From: SZUA-320 sp963707875
Lineage (GTDB): Bacteria; Gemmatimonadota; Gemmatimonadetes; Gemmatimonadales; GWC2-71-9
NCBI GenBank assembly: GCA_963707875.1
Contig: CAVPRU010000001.1
Span: 1 to 64,000 of the forward strand
Length of the DNA: 64,000 bases
Direction of reading: 5' to 3'
Below the pieces are notes generated by a model. That model did not search any database. It saw only the letters and a program-made list of their open reading frames with translations, and was not told the DNA's origin. Below are positions 1 through 8,369 of the stretch, piece by piece; position 1 is the first letter of the stretch, and each line of letters starts with the position of its first letter. Made by a program: the position numbers and the translations under genes.

Positions 1-433
1 ACACAGCCAGACGCACAAGAAGGGACTGCGCTCGAAGAGGCCTGACGGTGCGGCGCACCAGGGCGATCGGCGGGCCGGCTCGAACGAGGATGCGCGAACG
101 CCGCTGGTAAAGGTGGTAGTCGAGGAACTCGACAGACAGGATCTGGCAATCCGACGAGAGCGACGAGCAGGGCAGGTGATCGCCCCGTGGCCATCAGGAA
201 GATCTCGTAGGCCAGCGGGGAGGGTGGGGCCAAGGCCCGTCGAGGAAGATCGTGACGCCGAGGGTCGCCGAGCACCCGGCGACCTCAGGCCAGCGCCGAG
301 CTGGGTAGAGCGCCGCCAGCGCAACAATGCCGGTCCCCCGCAGGTACAGTGTCCCACTGGGGGGTGCCTCGTTCGCAGCAGCGCCGCTCGCACGCGCAAC
401 GATCGCGCCGTCACCGGGGCCGGTGGCGGTCAT
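1..433 (-). other. Unidentified truncated ORF, probably frameshifted
   Basis: I do not recognise a family here. On the minus strand an ATG at 433 opens a frame 33 bases after the stop of the upstream phosphatase-like gene. The reading looks protein-like in pieces (first piece to about 200, containing GTGIVALAALYPARRW; a piece in another frame near 100-130 containing VEFLDYHLYQRR). The pieces do not join in one frame, so there is at least one indel, as in the neighbouring genes. The gene runs off the window edge. Short hydrophobic stretches hint at a membrane protein, but that is only an impression. Confidence 0.25.
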
Positions 434-465
434 GAACAGGGGCCTCTCGGGATTCCCGGTCGATG

Positions 466-1938
466 TTACACCTCGGCAAAGTCGAGAGACGGGTGACGCC
501 CGGCGACGCTGGCGCCTGGCAGCCAGACCGGCTCGCCGCAGAGTCCGTCGGGGATAGGCTCACCGAGCCAGTCGAGCATGGCCGGGAAGACGTCGACTGA
601 ACGAATCGGCCGGGTCGGCACCGGGACGCTGGCCCACAGAGGTACCAGCATGTGCGAGGGCACGAGACTCCCGTGCCCCGCGCGATGCTCCGGCACTTCC
701 CACCTCTCCCGCAGGTCCCAACCCTCGCGGGTGGCGATGACGACATCGCCGGTACGCTGCGCCCGGAACTGGTCGAGCAGCTGGATGGCGGCGCTCGGAT
801 AGGGGTCGTCATGCGCGACAGCGACCCATTCTGCCACAGTGGCCGAGCGAGGTCCGCCGAGGAGCAGCGGGTCGCCAGTGAGAGGCTGGTACACCGCCTC
901 CGGGCCTACCCAGGCGACCTCGGCCGTTCCCTCAGCGCCGACTACCTCAAGCGTTCCCCGCCCGGACTCCCCCACCAGGAACGCGATCCCTGGTTCAGCG
1001 GCCAGTTCCGCGATGAGGTCGGTTGGGGTGCCGAACGTCCCGGCTATCGCAACTCGGCGACGGAGCGCCGGGTCAGCCGTGGAACGCCGGGTTGGGCATA
1101 GAGCATGGCGTGCCCGTTCCCGGACACCACGACCGCCACCTGGGGGTCATGGGCCCACAGCACGGGATGTGAGAGCGTCCGAACGCCCCGGTGGCGGAAC
1201 CAGTCCGCCACATCGAGATGGGTATGGACCCGGGCCGCACCGTGATCGCTGACCAGCACGATCAGGGTGTCGTCCAGCGCGTCCTGCCGGGCGAGCGCAC
1301 CCCGAACCCGGCCGACCGTCTCGTCCAGGTCGTGCATCGCCTGGCGCACCTGCGGCGCGTCAGGACCGTAGCTGTGGGTGAAGCCGTCCACCGAGGGGAA
1401 CTGGGCGAAGATGAAGCGACGACGGCGTTCGATTTCCCTGGCGAGGTGTCTGCCAGCCTCGCGGTCTTCCAGACGATGCATCGGGGCGATGAAATGGGAC
1501 ACTGCGCCCCAGACCTGCCGGGCCCAGCGTGCGGGATTCCGTTCTGGCGACAATCCGCGCGCTACGGGTGTGAAGATGCCGACGCTATCGGCCACCAGCT
1601 CCCAGATCGTTGGCACCTCCGGCGGCAGGTCACCGTCGAGCAGGCCCGCCTGGTAGCCGCAATAGCTTCGGAGGTGCTGGCGGTCCCTCCACCACCGGCC
1701 GGCATAGCGGGCCCGGTCAAGCCAGCGGATGGCGGGGATGTTCAACCGGCCCGGCATGCAGCCGGTCAGGAACGGGAGGTAGCTCACGCTCGTCGTGGAG
1801 GGGGAAGGTCGTCACGGCTCGCCCAATCCCACCGCGGGCCGTCATGGCTGCCAGATGCGGCAGTTCTCCCGCCGCCAGGAGCTCCTCTGCCATGTCGGCA
1901 CGGAGGCCATCAACGAGGATGAGGATTACACGTGGCAT
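466..1938 (-). pseudogene. Alkaline phosphatase family protein (type I phosphodiesterase/nucleotide pyrophosphatase fold), frameshifted
   Basis: Three frames together give one protein of about 490 residues. The N-terminus has ILILVDGLRAD, the metal-binding start of the alkaline phosphatase superfamily. The middle has VSDHG, the metal-binding Asp/His pair. The C-terminal part has GHGSLVPSHMLVPLW, typical of nucleotide pyrophosphatase/phosphodiesterase proteins. Frame changes lie near 1802, inside a run of five G where four would keep the frame, and near 1045, where one base is missing. I chose the ATG at 1938; an in-frame TTG sits just before it. Family members hydrolyse phosphate mono- or diesters, but the substrate cannot be read from the sequence. 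Both breaks are single-base indels with intact motifs on each side, so the gene is probably intact in the organism. Confidence 0.75.
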
Positions 1939-2075
1939 CAAGGTTCCGGATGGAGACGGGACCGCGCGCGAGTGATCGGCTTCAGCAAACAGGGGAAAGA
2001 GCGAGTCCGCCGAAATATACAGCGAGTCTGACAGGACGTGGTGGAGGGATCGTCTCCAGGGGAACTGAGCCGCGC

Positions 2076-2101
2076 CGGGGGCGGGGTTCGAACTGCCCCC
2101 G
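2076..2101 (-). terminator. GC-rich hairpin after the small membrane protein gene
   Basis: A 7-bp GC-only stem encloses a loop containing TTCGAA, starting about 9 bases after the stop of the small membrane protein gene on the minus strand. There is no T tract, so this is at best a weak or atypical terminator. The TTCGAA loop looks like a tRNA T-arm, but no cloverleaf can be drawn around it. Confidence 0.3.
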
Positions 2102-2109
2102 CGGAGCCG

Positions 2110-2388
2110 TCAATTCCGGTTGATCTGGACCGTCACCGGGGGACTGCTGGCCACGGCCCGGACCGCGGCCTTGGCGATCGCGGCCATCAGCGGGACACCG
2201 GCCCCGGCCCCGAGCAGGAGGAGGTTGACCGCCAGCCACGGGGTGGTCCAGCGCTGGACCAACGCCCGACTCCTGGTGGAGGCCACCAGTCCGATCGCAC
2301 CGACGTTCAGGACCACGAACAGCACAGCGCAGGTCCGGAACACGAAGTCGCTGATGGAGGAGAGCCAGGCGGTGATCGTTGCGTCCAT
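2110..2388 (-). CDS. Small membrane protein of unknown function (92 aa)
   Basis: I chose the ATG at 2388 because GGAGG sits 5 bases upstream; the longer in-frame extension to 2463 has no such support. The protein has a short polar start, a hydrophobic segment at about residues 16-38 (FVFRTCAVLFVVLNVGAIGLV), a basic loop (STRSRALVQRW) and a second hydrophobic segment at about 50-76. Two membrane passes are therefore likely. No family is recognised. It lies between RecQ (downstream end at 2551) and the phosphatase gene, all on the same strand. Confidence 0.6.
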   Translation of the reverse strand: MDATITAWLSSISDFVFRTCAVLFVVLNVGAIGLVASTRSRALVQRWTTPWLAVNLLLLGAGAGVPLMAAIAKAAVRAVASSPPVTVQINRN

Positions 2389-2550
2389 GTTGCCTCCAGC
2401 CGGGGGTGAGCCCTGGGCGGTACATCCATGCGGCGGTCGGTCTTGGTCGGGTGTGATAGCCACCCTATCGCCAAGCTACTGCGTCCCACCCCAGCACGCG
2501 AGGGGAAGGGCGCTGACGTTCCGGTTCGGAACGTGTTGTGGGGTATCGAG

Positions 2551-3943
2551 TTAGCTCACGCGCGGCGGCTTCCCACGGATTCGCCCCGCTCGCCCCGCAC
2601 CGGCACAGACGTCGCAGCCCGTGCACTGAGCGAACTGTTCCCCGAACCACTCCAGCATGACCCGGCGGCGACACCGCCCGGTGGTGGCGTACCGCACCAC
2701 GGCCTGAAGTCGTTGCAGGGCCCCCGCCCGGCGGATGCTCACCCGGTCCCACCGGACGACGCCGCGCTCCGGCTTGAGTTCGGCCCGGAGCCGTTCGACG
2801 GAGAGCTGGACCGACGGGGGAAGGTGCCCCAGAGCCGCTGGACTCCGCCACGCGAGCTCGACCACTCGCTGATCGGGAAAGGTGGTCTCCAGCATTCGTC
2901 GGTGGAGGGCTGGATCGGCCCGATGGAAGAGGAGGATGCAGCGCGACGGCTCCCCATCCCTCCCGGCGCGCCCGGCTTCCTGGTAGTAGGCCTCCGGGGT
3001 GGACGGTAGGATCCAGTGGATCACGAACCGGACATCGGGCTTGTCGATCCCCATGCCGAAAGCACAAGTCGCGGCGACGACCCTGACATCGTTGGCGAGA
3101 AACCGATCCGAGCGTCGCCGATCGGCGTTCCTTGGTGAGCCCGGCGTGATAGGGAACTGCCCGGGTCCCGTTCTGGTGGAGGATCCGGGCAATCGCCTCC
3201 GTCAGGTTCCGGGTCGGGGCGTAGACAATGCCGGCTCCGGCGATACCGCGCACCAGCCGGGTGAGGTGCCGGAGCCGTTCCCTCGAGTCAGCGATGGGAA
3301 GGACCTCGAGTCGCAGGTTGGGCCGGTTGAAGGAATCGACGTACCGGAAGCTCGGCGTGGGCCGTGAGCGACCCGAGTCCCAGCACCAGCCCGATGTCCT
3401 CCCGAACCTCCGGGGTGGCACTGCCAGTGAGCGCCAGCGCCTGGGGCCAACCGAGCTGGGCGCGACTCCGACGGAGAGTGCGGTACATCGGCCGGAAGTC
3501 ATGGCCCCATTCGGAGATGCAATGAGCTTCATCGACGGCCAGCAGGCCGACCCGGACATCCAGATCGGCCAGTTCGCGGCCCAGCCGGGGGAGTCGTTCG
3601 GGGGCAACGTACAGCAGGCGAATGGCCCCGGTACGGGCGCCATTCAGCACCTGGCCCTGGGCGGTGGCGGCAAGCGTGGAATTCAGAAAGGCTGCGGGCA
3701 GTCCCCTGCCCCGTGCCGCGGCGACCTGATCCTGCATCAGGGCGATGAGGGGACTCACCACGACGGTCAGCCCGGGGAGGACCAGCGCCGGGATCTGGAG
3801 CAGATCGACTTGCCGGCCCCGGTCGGGAGCACCGCCAGGGCGTCTCGCCCCGCCAGGACGGCCGCGATGACCTTCTTCTGGGAGGGACGGAAGTCAGGAT
3901 AGCCGAAGTACTGCTGGAGCAGGGCCCGGGCGGAAGAGAGCAT
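2551..3943 (-). pseudogene. recQ: ATP-dependent DNA helicase RecQ, frameshifted
   Basis: RecQ is a 3'-5' superfamily 2 helicase acting in recombination and replication repair. Pieces in successive frames show motif I (LPTGAGKS), motif Ia (VSPLIALMQDQV), motif II DEAH (AVDEAHCISEWGHDFRP), motif III (LTGSATPEV), the helicase C motifs (FGMGIDKPDVRFVIH, QEAGRAGRDG) and the RQC zinc cluster (CTGCDVC) near the end. No HRDC domain follows, so this is the short RecQ form. Indels lie near 3797 (one T missing after the Walker A motif), near 3355 and near 3118. The start is taken at the ATG at 3943, just before a typical opening (ARALLQQYFGYPDFRPSQ). Intact motifs on both sides of every break argue for sequence error. 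Confidence 0.85.
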
Positions 3944-4014
3944 GCCCGCAGGGTGGGGGAGTCGGCCCCCGGTGGGTACCACAACGTCAGTCGAATGGGA
4001 CTGGAAGCGGCGGC

Positions 4015-4182
4015 TCAGTCTCGTCTGGCCCAAAGGAGGCTCACCATCCGGTGCAGGACCGAGAGGCCGAGCAGCACGATGGCCAACCAGACGACCCAGC
4101 GATTGTCGAGTTTGATGCCCACCAGGGCCACCAGAACCCCGACCACCCCCAAGGCCTGTCGAGAGAAGAGTCGCTGCCTCAT
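4015..4182 (-). CDS. Small two-helix membrane protein (55 aa)
   Basis: A complete 55-codon ORF with ATG at 4182 and TGA at 4015. It begins 12 bases after the stop of the secreted-protein gene upstream. The translation starts MRQRLFSRQALGVVGVLVAL and continues through a second hydrophobic run (WVVWLAIVLLGLSVLH) to a basic tail. That predicts a hairpin of two membrane helices. It was found by reading the gap between recQ and its neighbour. No family is recognised. Confidence 0.5.
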   Translation of the reverse strand: MRQRLFSRQALGVVGVLVALVGIKLDNRWVVWLAIVLLGLSVLHRMVSLLWARRD

Positions 4183-4194
4183 GGCCACCGCTGC

Positions 4195-4932
4195 TCAGGG
4201 CCGTTGGGGACGCGGGCAGAGCTCGGGGCTGAGCCCCATGAGGGCACCCTGCCCCTGGAGGAGTCGCCGATTGGGACGGATCCGGAACCCAGCCGGAGTC
4301 GGGACGACCATTGTGACCGCGAAATGAGCCTCCCCACCAGGCCCACCGTCGACAAATTCGCGCATGGGCGACTCGGTGACCACCAGGGTGGTGTCCTGGT
4401 AAAGCGGCAAGACGCCGATGACCCTGTGGCTGGGAGGGCGAAGCTTGTCGAGAAACGCCTCAGGGACGGTGCATCCTTGCTGCTTCAGCCAGGCCCTGAC
4501 CCGCCCCAGCCCCCCTACGCCCTCAACCCAAGCGACCGCAACCTCCTCCAGAGACAGACCCTGGAGGGCTTCCCGGGACTGCATCAAGGGGAACTCCCAG
4601 AACAAGGGCCGGTCGAAGGTCGAGGCCTGCCTCTTGGACTGAGCCACATAGTACTCCGCGACAGCGAGAGGCATTTCCGGCTCGCTCTTCAGCATTCCCT
4701 CCACAGTGAGGGGCTCGCGGAGGCTCATCAGCGCCTCGGCCCGAATGGTTTCCATATCCTGGAGGTAGAGGTAGCCGGCCGCTTCCACCCAGAATCCGCT
4801 GTGGACGGCCCGAAGGAAGGCCTGGACCGTCTCTCCCGCGCCGGGCTGGAGGGGCTGGGCCTGCACCGGTCTGAGCCCCAGGAGGAGTCCGAAAAGAAGG
4901 AGGGAGACTGTGATCGGGAAAGATGGTCTCAT
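4195..4932 (-). CDS. Secreted protein of unknown function (245 aa)
   Basis: The ATG at 4932 is preceded by GGAGG. The N-terminus is a clear Sec signal peptide (MRPSFPITVSLLLFGLLLGL, cleavage probably after VQA near residue 25). The mature part opens with a segment like small NTF2-like proteins (GETVQAFLRAVHSGFWVEAAGYL), followed by charged and hydrophobic stretches without recognisable catalytic motifs. An NTF2-like fold is only a guess. The gene begins 28 bases after the stop of the glutamine cyclotransferase-like lipoprotein gene and is probably co-transcribed with it. Confidence 0.65.
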   Translation of the reverse strand: MRPSFPITVSLLLFGLLLGLRPVQAQPLQPGAGETVQAFLRAVHSGFWVEAAGYLYLQDMETIRAEALMSLREPLTVEGMLKSEPEMPLAVAEYYVAQSKRQASTFDRPLFWEFPLMQSREALQGLSLEEVAVAWVEGVGGLGRVRAWLKQQGCTVPEAFLDKLRPPSHRVIGVLPLYQDTTLVVTESPMREFVDGGPGGEAHFAVTMVVPTPAGFRIRPNRRLLQGQGALMGLSPELCPRPQRP

Positions 4933-4960
4933 GCCGAAACCTCCGGTCGGAAAGTGGCAG

Positions 4961-5761
4961 TCAGCGCGCCAGTGTGTCCACCCGGATCGAGTACATCCGA
5001 GGCCAGCGCTTGCCGGTCACATACAACGTGCCGGTCGCCGGGTCGTACGCCATCCCGTTCAGGACGTCCTCCGTGGAGCCTCGCTTGTCCTTCGGCACCA
5101 GAGATGCAAAGTCGAGCCACTGCCTGACCGCCCCCGAGTCGGGGTCAATCCGGACGATCCAGCTGCTCTGGTACACGTTGGCGAAGATCTCGCCGTCGAC
5201 ATACTCGAGCTCATTGAGGTTGACCAGCGGAGACTGCCCATCGCGAACCTCCACCTCCCGCCGGATCGCGAAGGTGACAGGATCGAGAAACCGCAGCGTC
5301 GCGCTCCCGTTGCTCATGATCAGGTCGGTACCGTCGGTCGTCAGGCCCCATCCCTGACCGTGGTAGGCAAAGCTGTCCACCAGCGCGAAGCTCGTCAGGT
5401 CATAGACGTACCCCACCTGACTCTTCCAGGTCAGCTGATAGAGCCGATCCCCCAGCAGCGCGAGTCCTTCGCCGAATCGCTGGGCCGGGAGGACCACCCG
5501 CGCCAGCACCTGCCCGGTGGCCGGGTCGACGCGTCGGAGTTGAGACAGGCCATACTGGCCGGTGCTCTCCAGGAAGACGCCATCGTGCAGCACGAGCCCC
5601 TGGGTATACGCCCCGGGATCGTGGGGATGCGACTCGAGAAGAGTCCAGCCCGGGGGCTTCTCAGGGGTGCAGCCACTCACCGTCAGGGAGAGGGTGAGCG
5701 CAGTGAGGACGAGAGAGAATCCCGAGCGCCGTGAGGTCAGGTCAGCCGTCGGAGCAGGCAC
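4961..5761 (-). CDS. Glutaminyl-peptide cyclotransferase-like lipoprotein
   Basis: The protein matches the bacterial/plant-type glutamine cyclotransferase family, a five-bladed beta-propeller that can convert N-terminal Gln to pyroglutamate. Family signatures visible are ESHPHDPGAYTQGL near the start, the repeated blades (YGLSQLRRVDPATGQVL, LNELEYVDGEIFANVYQS, IVRIDPDSGAV) and the end DVLNGMAYDPATGTLYVTGK. The N-terminus is a lipoprotein signal with lipobox TVSGC, so the enzyme is likely membrane-anchored in the periplasm. I chose the GTG at 5761, five bases after the stop of the upstream enoyl-CoA hydratase gene. About 266 residues, normal for the family. Confidence 0.85.
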   Translation of the reverse strand: MPAPTADLTSRRSGFSLVLTALTLSLTVSGCTPEKPPGWTLLESHPHDPGAYTQGLVLHDGVFLESTGQYGLSQLRRVDPATGQVLARVVLPAQRFGEGLALLGDRLYQLTWKSQVGYVYDLTSFALVDSFAYHGQGWGLTTDGTDLIMSNGSATLRFLDPVTFAIRREVEVRDGQSPLVNLNELEYVDGEIFANVYQSSWIVRIDPDSGAVRQWLDFASLVPKDKRGSTEDVLNGMAYDPATGTLYVTGKRWPRMYSIRVDTLAR

Positions 5762-5766
5762 CCCTG

Positions 5767-6525
5767 TCAGCTCATTTCGAGGAATTGGGCCGCCGCGTCC
5801 CGGAACACGGTGGACTGGCGGGCCCGAAGGCTGGCTTCCGTGCACGCCGCAAGCGCCTGGCCGAACTGCTGCCCTGCCATCTCCCTGAACAGCCGTTTGA
5901 GCTCGAGGAGGACCTCGCCTGTCTGGCCAAGCGCCTTGAGACAGGATCCGGTCACGGCGTGGAAACCTTCTTCCGGGATGACCCGTGAGACCAGGCCGAG
6001 GATGCCGAGCCTCTTCGGCGCCGAGGGTGCGCCCGGTGGCCAGAATCTCGAATGCGGTCTGTCGGCCGACCAGACCGTTCAGTCTGGCGGCGGCGAACGG
6101 GGAAGGAAGCCATAGCTCGCTTCGGGCCACGCGATAGTCGAGGTGGTGGAGGCGAGGACAACGTCACAGCTCAGCGCCAGCGTGGCACCGATTCCGTAGG
6201 CCCGGCCCTGCACCAGGGCGACGGTCGGGAGGGGGCAGCGGTCGACCGCGCCGAGCAGTCGGGCCAGCTGGTCGGTGTCTGCCCGGGCCTCCTCGTCCGA
6301 GGCACTGGCCGATGCATAGAACTCGTCGAGGTCGAGACCCGTGCAGAAATCCACCCCGACCGCGCCCAGCACCAGCAGTCGCGCCTCCGGGTCGGCGCTG
6401 ACCTGTTCGCACCGCTCGGCCAGCCCGACGATCATCTGCCGGGTCAGGGCGTTCCGGTGGTCCCGCCGATTGAGCAACAGCATCCGGAGCGAACCGTCGT
6501 GCCGCAGACTCAGGGTATCGGTCAT
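5767..6525 (-). pseudogene. Enoyl-CoA hydratase/isomerase family protein, frameshifted
   Basis: A crotonase-fold protein of about 250 residues. The N-terminal frame has LNRRDHRNALTRQMI, the acyl-CoA binding region (DFCTGLDLDEFY) and the oxyanion-hole glycines (GRAYGIGATLALSCDVVLAS). After an indel near 6103 the frame continues with FAAARLNGLVGRQTAFEILATG, and after another near 6010 with the C-terminal helices. The ATG at 6525 overlaps the stop of the AtuA-like gene (ATGA). Its position beside an AtuA-like protein and a carboxylase beta subunit suggests a 3-methylglutaconyl- or isohexenylglutaconyl-CoA hydratase role (LiuC/AtuE type), inferred from context. The breaks are probably sequence errors. 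Confidence 0.75.
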
Positions 6526-8369
6526 GGAGCCTTCTTCATGGCCTGGCGCGCCAGGGTGGTGGGAACCGGGACCACCATCCGCAGCAGCGCGGTGGAGTAG
6601 ACCTTGCCCTGGGCGTCGGTCTTGAGCGAGATGGTGCCGCCGCCGTCGAGCGCACCGTGCAGCAGGAAGTTCAGGGCATTCAGGTTGGGCAGCTCGAACC
6701 GGTCGACTCGCTGACCTGCCCCTTGAAGTGCCGGGCCACCCGGGCCGGGTGACTTCCTTGACCAGGATCGGATAGTACTCGGGTTCGCAGGGCGATCAAG
6801 CCCGACATTGGCGGTGTCCCCCTTGTCGCCAGAGCGGGCGTGGGCCAGCCAGCGGAGCTGGACCGCTGGCCGGCGGTCGCCGGGCGGATGGGTGGCGCGT
6901 GGGGTGCCTCATGGCGTGATGCGGCCTTCCGCGATCCGGCTCCTGGTCTGCCTTCGACTCGGCTTCGACGCCTTGCTTCTGCCGCCAAGGCATCGTACTC
7001 CACCTCGACGCGACGTGCGACTCGATTTCCGGCGGTCGATCAGCGCCGGCCAGTACGCCACGATCTCCTCGACACGCGGTCGCCCGCCCGCGAACCCGGT
7101 GACGCTCGGCGGCCCGGTCAGCACCAGCGGGGCGATCTCCCGGGTGAACCGATCGACCGGCTCGCGCGTCGCGGGCGCGCACCCCGATCCGGAGCTGCAC
7201 CTCCGCCAGATCGGGCGACGGGGGACCGGCCAGACAGCGACCCGTGGGTGGCATCGACCCCGACGTACTCGGTGAGGATCTGTTCGAACTCGAGGCCCAG
7301 GTCCTTGAGCCGGGCCCGGAGGATCCTGGTCGGCGGCCCGGGCCTTGTCGTAGGCATCGGGCCAGCTGTAGACCAGGGTGCCGACCGCCTTGTAGCCGTA
7401 GAACTAGGCGATCGAGACCTTGAGCATGTCGGTGCGCGGCCCGCCGGTGATGCCGCTCACCGCCACCCGGTCCCGGCCGGCCTGGCGGAGCTGGATGCTG
7501 GTGAAGTCGGCCACCCCATCGGGAGTGATGTAGTTGTGCGGATCGCCCATCTCGTAGACCAGCTGCTCGGTGACCGACGCCACGTTGACCACCCCGCCGG
7601 TGCCCGGGTGCTTGGTGATCACGAAGGTGCCGTCCTCGCGGGCTTCGACGATCGGGAACCCGGGATTGTCGAGCCCTTGCGCACCTTGCCGCCAGTCCTT
7701 GAGGAGGTTGCCGCCCGAACTCTGGGCACCGCACTCGATGATGTGTCCGGCCATCGTGCCGGCGGCGACCTTGTCCCAGTCGTTCCGAGTCCCAGCCGAA
7801 CTCGTGGAACAGGGGCCCCAGCGTCAGGCCGGTGTCGGTGACCCGCCCGGTGATGACGATATTGGCCCCGCGTCGAGGGCTTCGACAATCGGGGCCATGC
7901 CGAGGTAGGCGTTGGCTGCCAGCACCCGGTCCGCGGAACTCGGAGAGCGGCCGGCCGGTGTCCATGTCGCGCGAGCGAATGCCCCCGGGCGAGCAGGTCG
8001 TCCAGCCGGCCCAGGATGTCATCGCCGGAGACCAGCCCGACGCGGACCTTGCCGGAGGCCGGCCTTCCGGGCAACCTCGACCACCGCCTCGGCGCAGCCG
8101 CGCGGGTTGACACCGCCGGCGTTGGTGATGACCCGGACCCCCTTGTGGACCACGGTCGGGAAGGATCCGTTCCATCAGGGGAATGAAGTCCCTGGCATAG
8201 CCCGCTTCGGGATTCCGGCTCTCTGCTTCTGCATGATCGACATGGTCACTTCGGCCAGGTAGTCGATCATCAGGTAGTCGATCGGGCCGTCGTCGACCTG
8301 CCGAACCGGCGCCTCCAGCCAGTCGCCCCAGAAGCCCTGTCCCGCCGCAATCCGTATCGTCTTGGTCAT
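6522..8369 (-). pseudogene. AtuA family (acyclic terpene utilisation, DUF1446) protein, many frameshifts
   Basis: Frames spliced by eye give an AtuA-family protein of about 600 residues. It starts MTKTIRIAAGQGFWGDWLEA, contains the DUF1446 core (VGLVSGDDI; HIIECGAQSSGGNLLKDW; NPGFPIVEAREDGTFVITKHPGTGG) and ends with the AtuA-like C-terminal ferredoxin-fold domain (SGDKGDTANVGLIALRT). The biochemical role of AtuA is not established; in Pseudomonas the atu genes degrade citronellol and geraniol. At least eight indels are needed, plus an in-frame TAG at 7404-7406 where family context (FYGYK) suggests TAC. The ATG at 8369 overlaps the stop of the protease gene. The error density is higher than anywhere else in the window. 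Confidence 0.75.

Noticed and set aside
2076..2101. Possible tRNA 3' half because of a TTCGAA loop
   Set aside because: The 5-bp T-stem with the correct 7-nt loop does not form, and no anticodon or D arm is found nearby.
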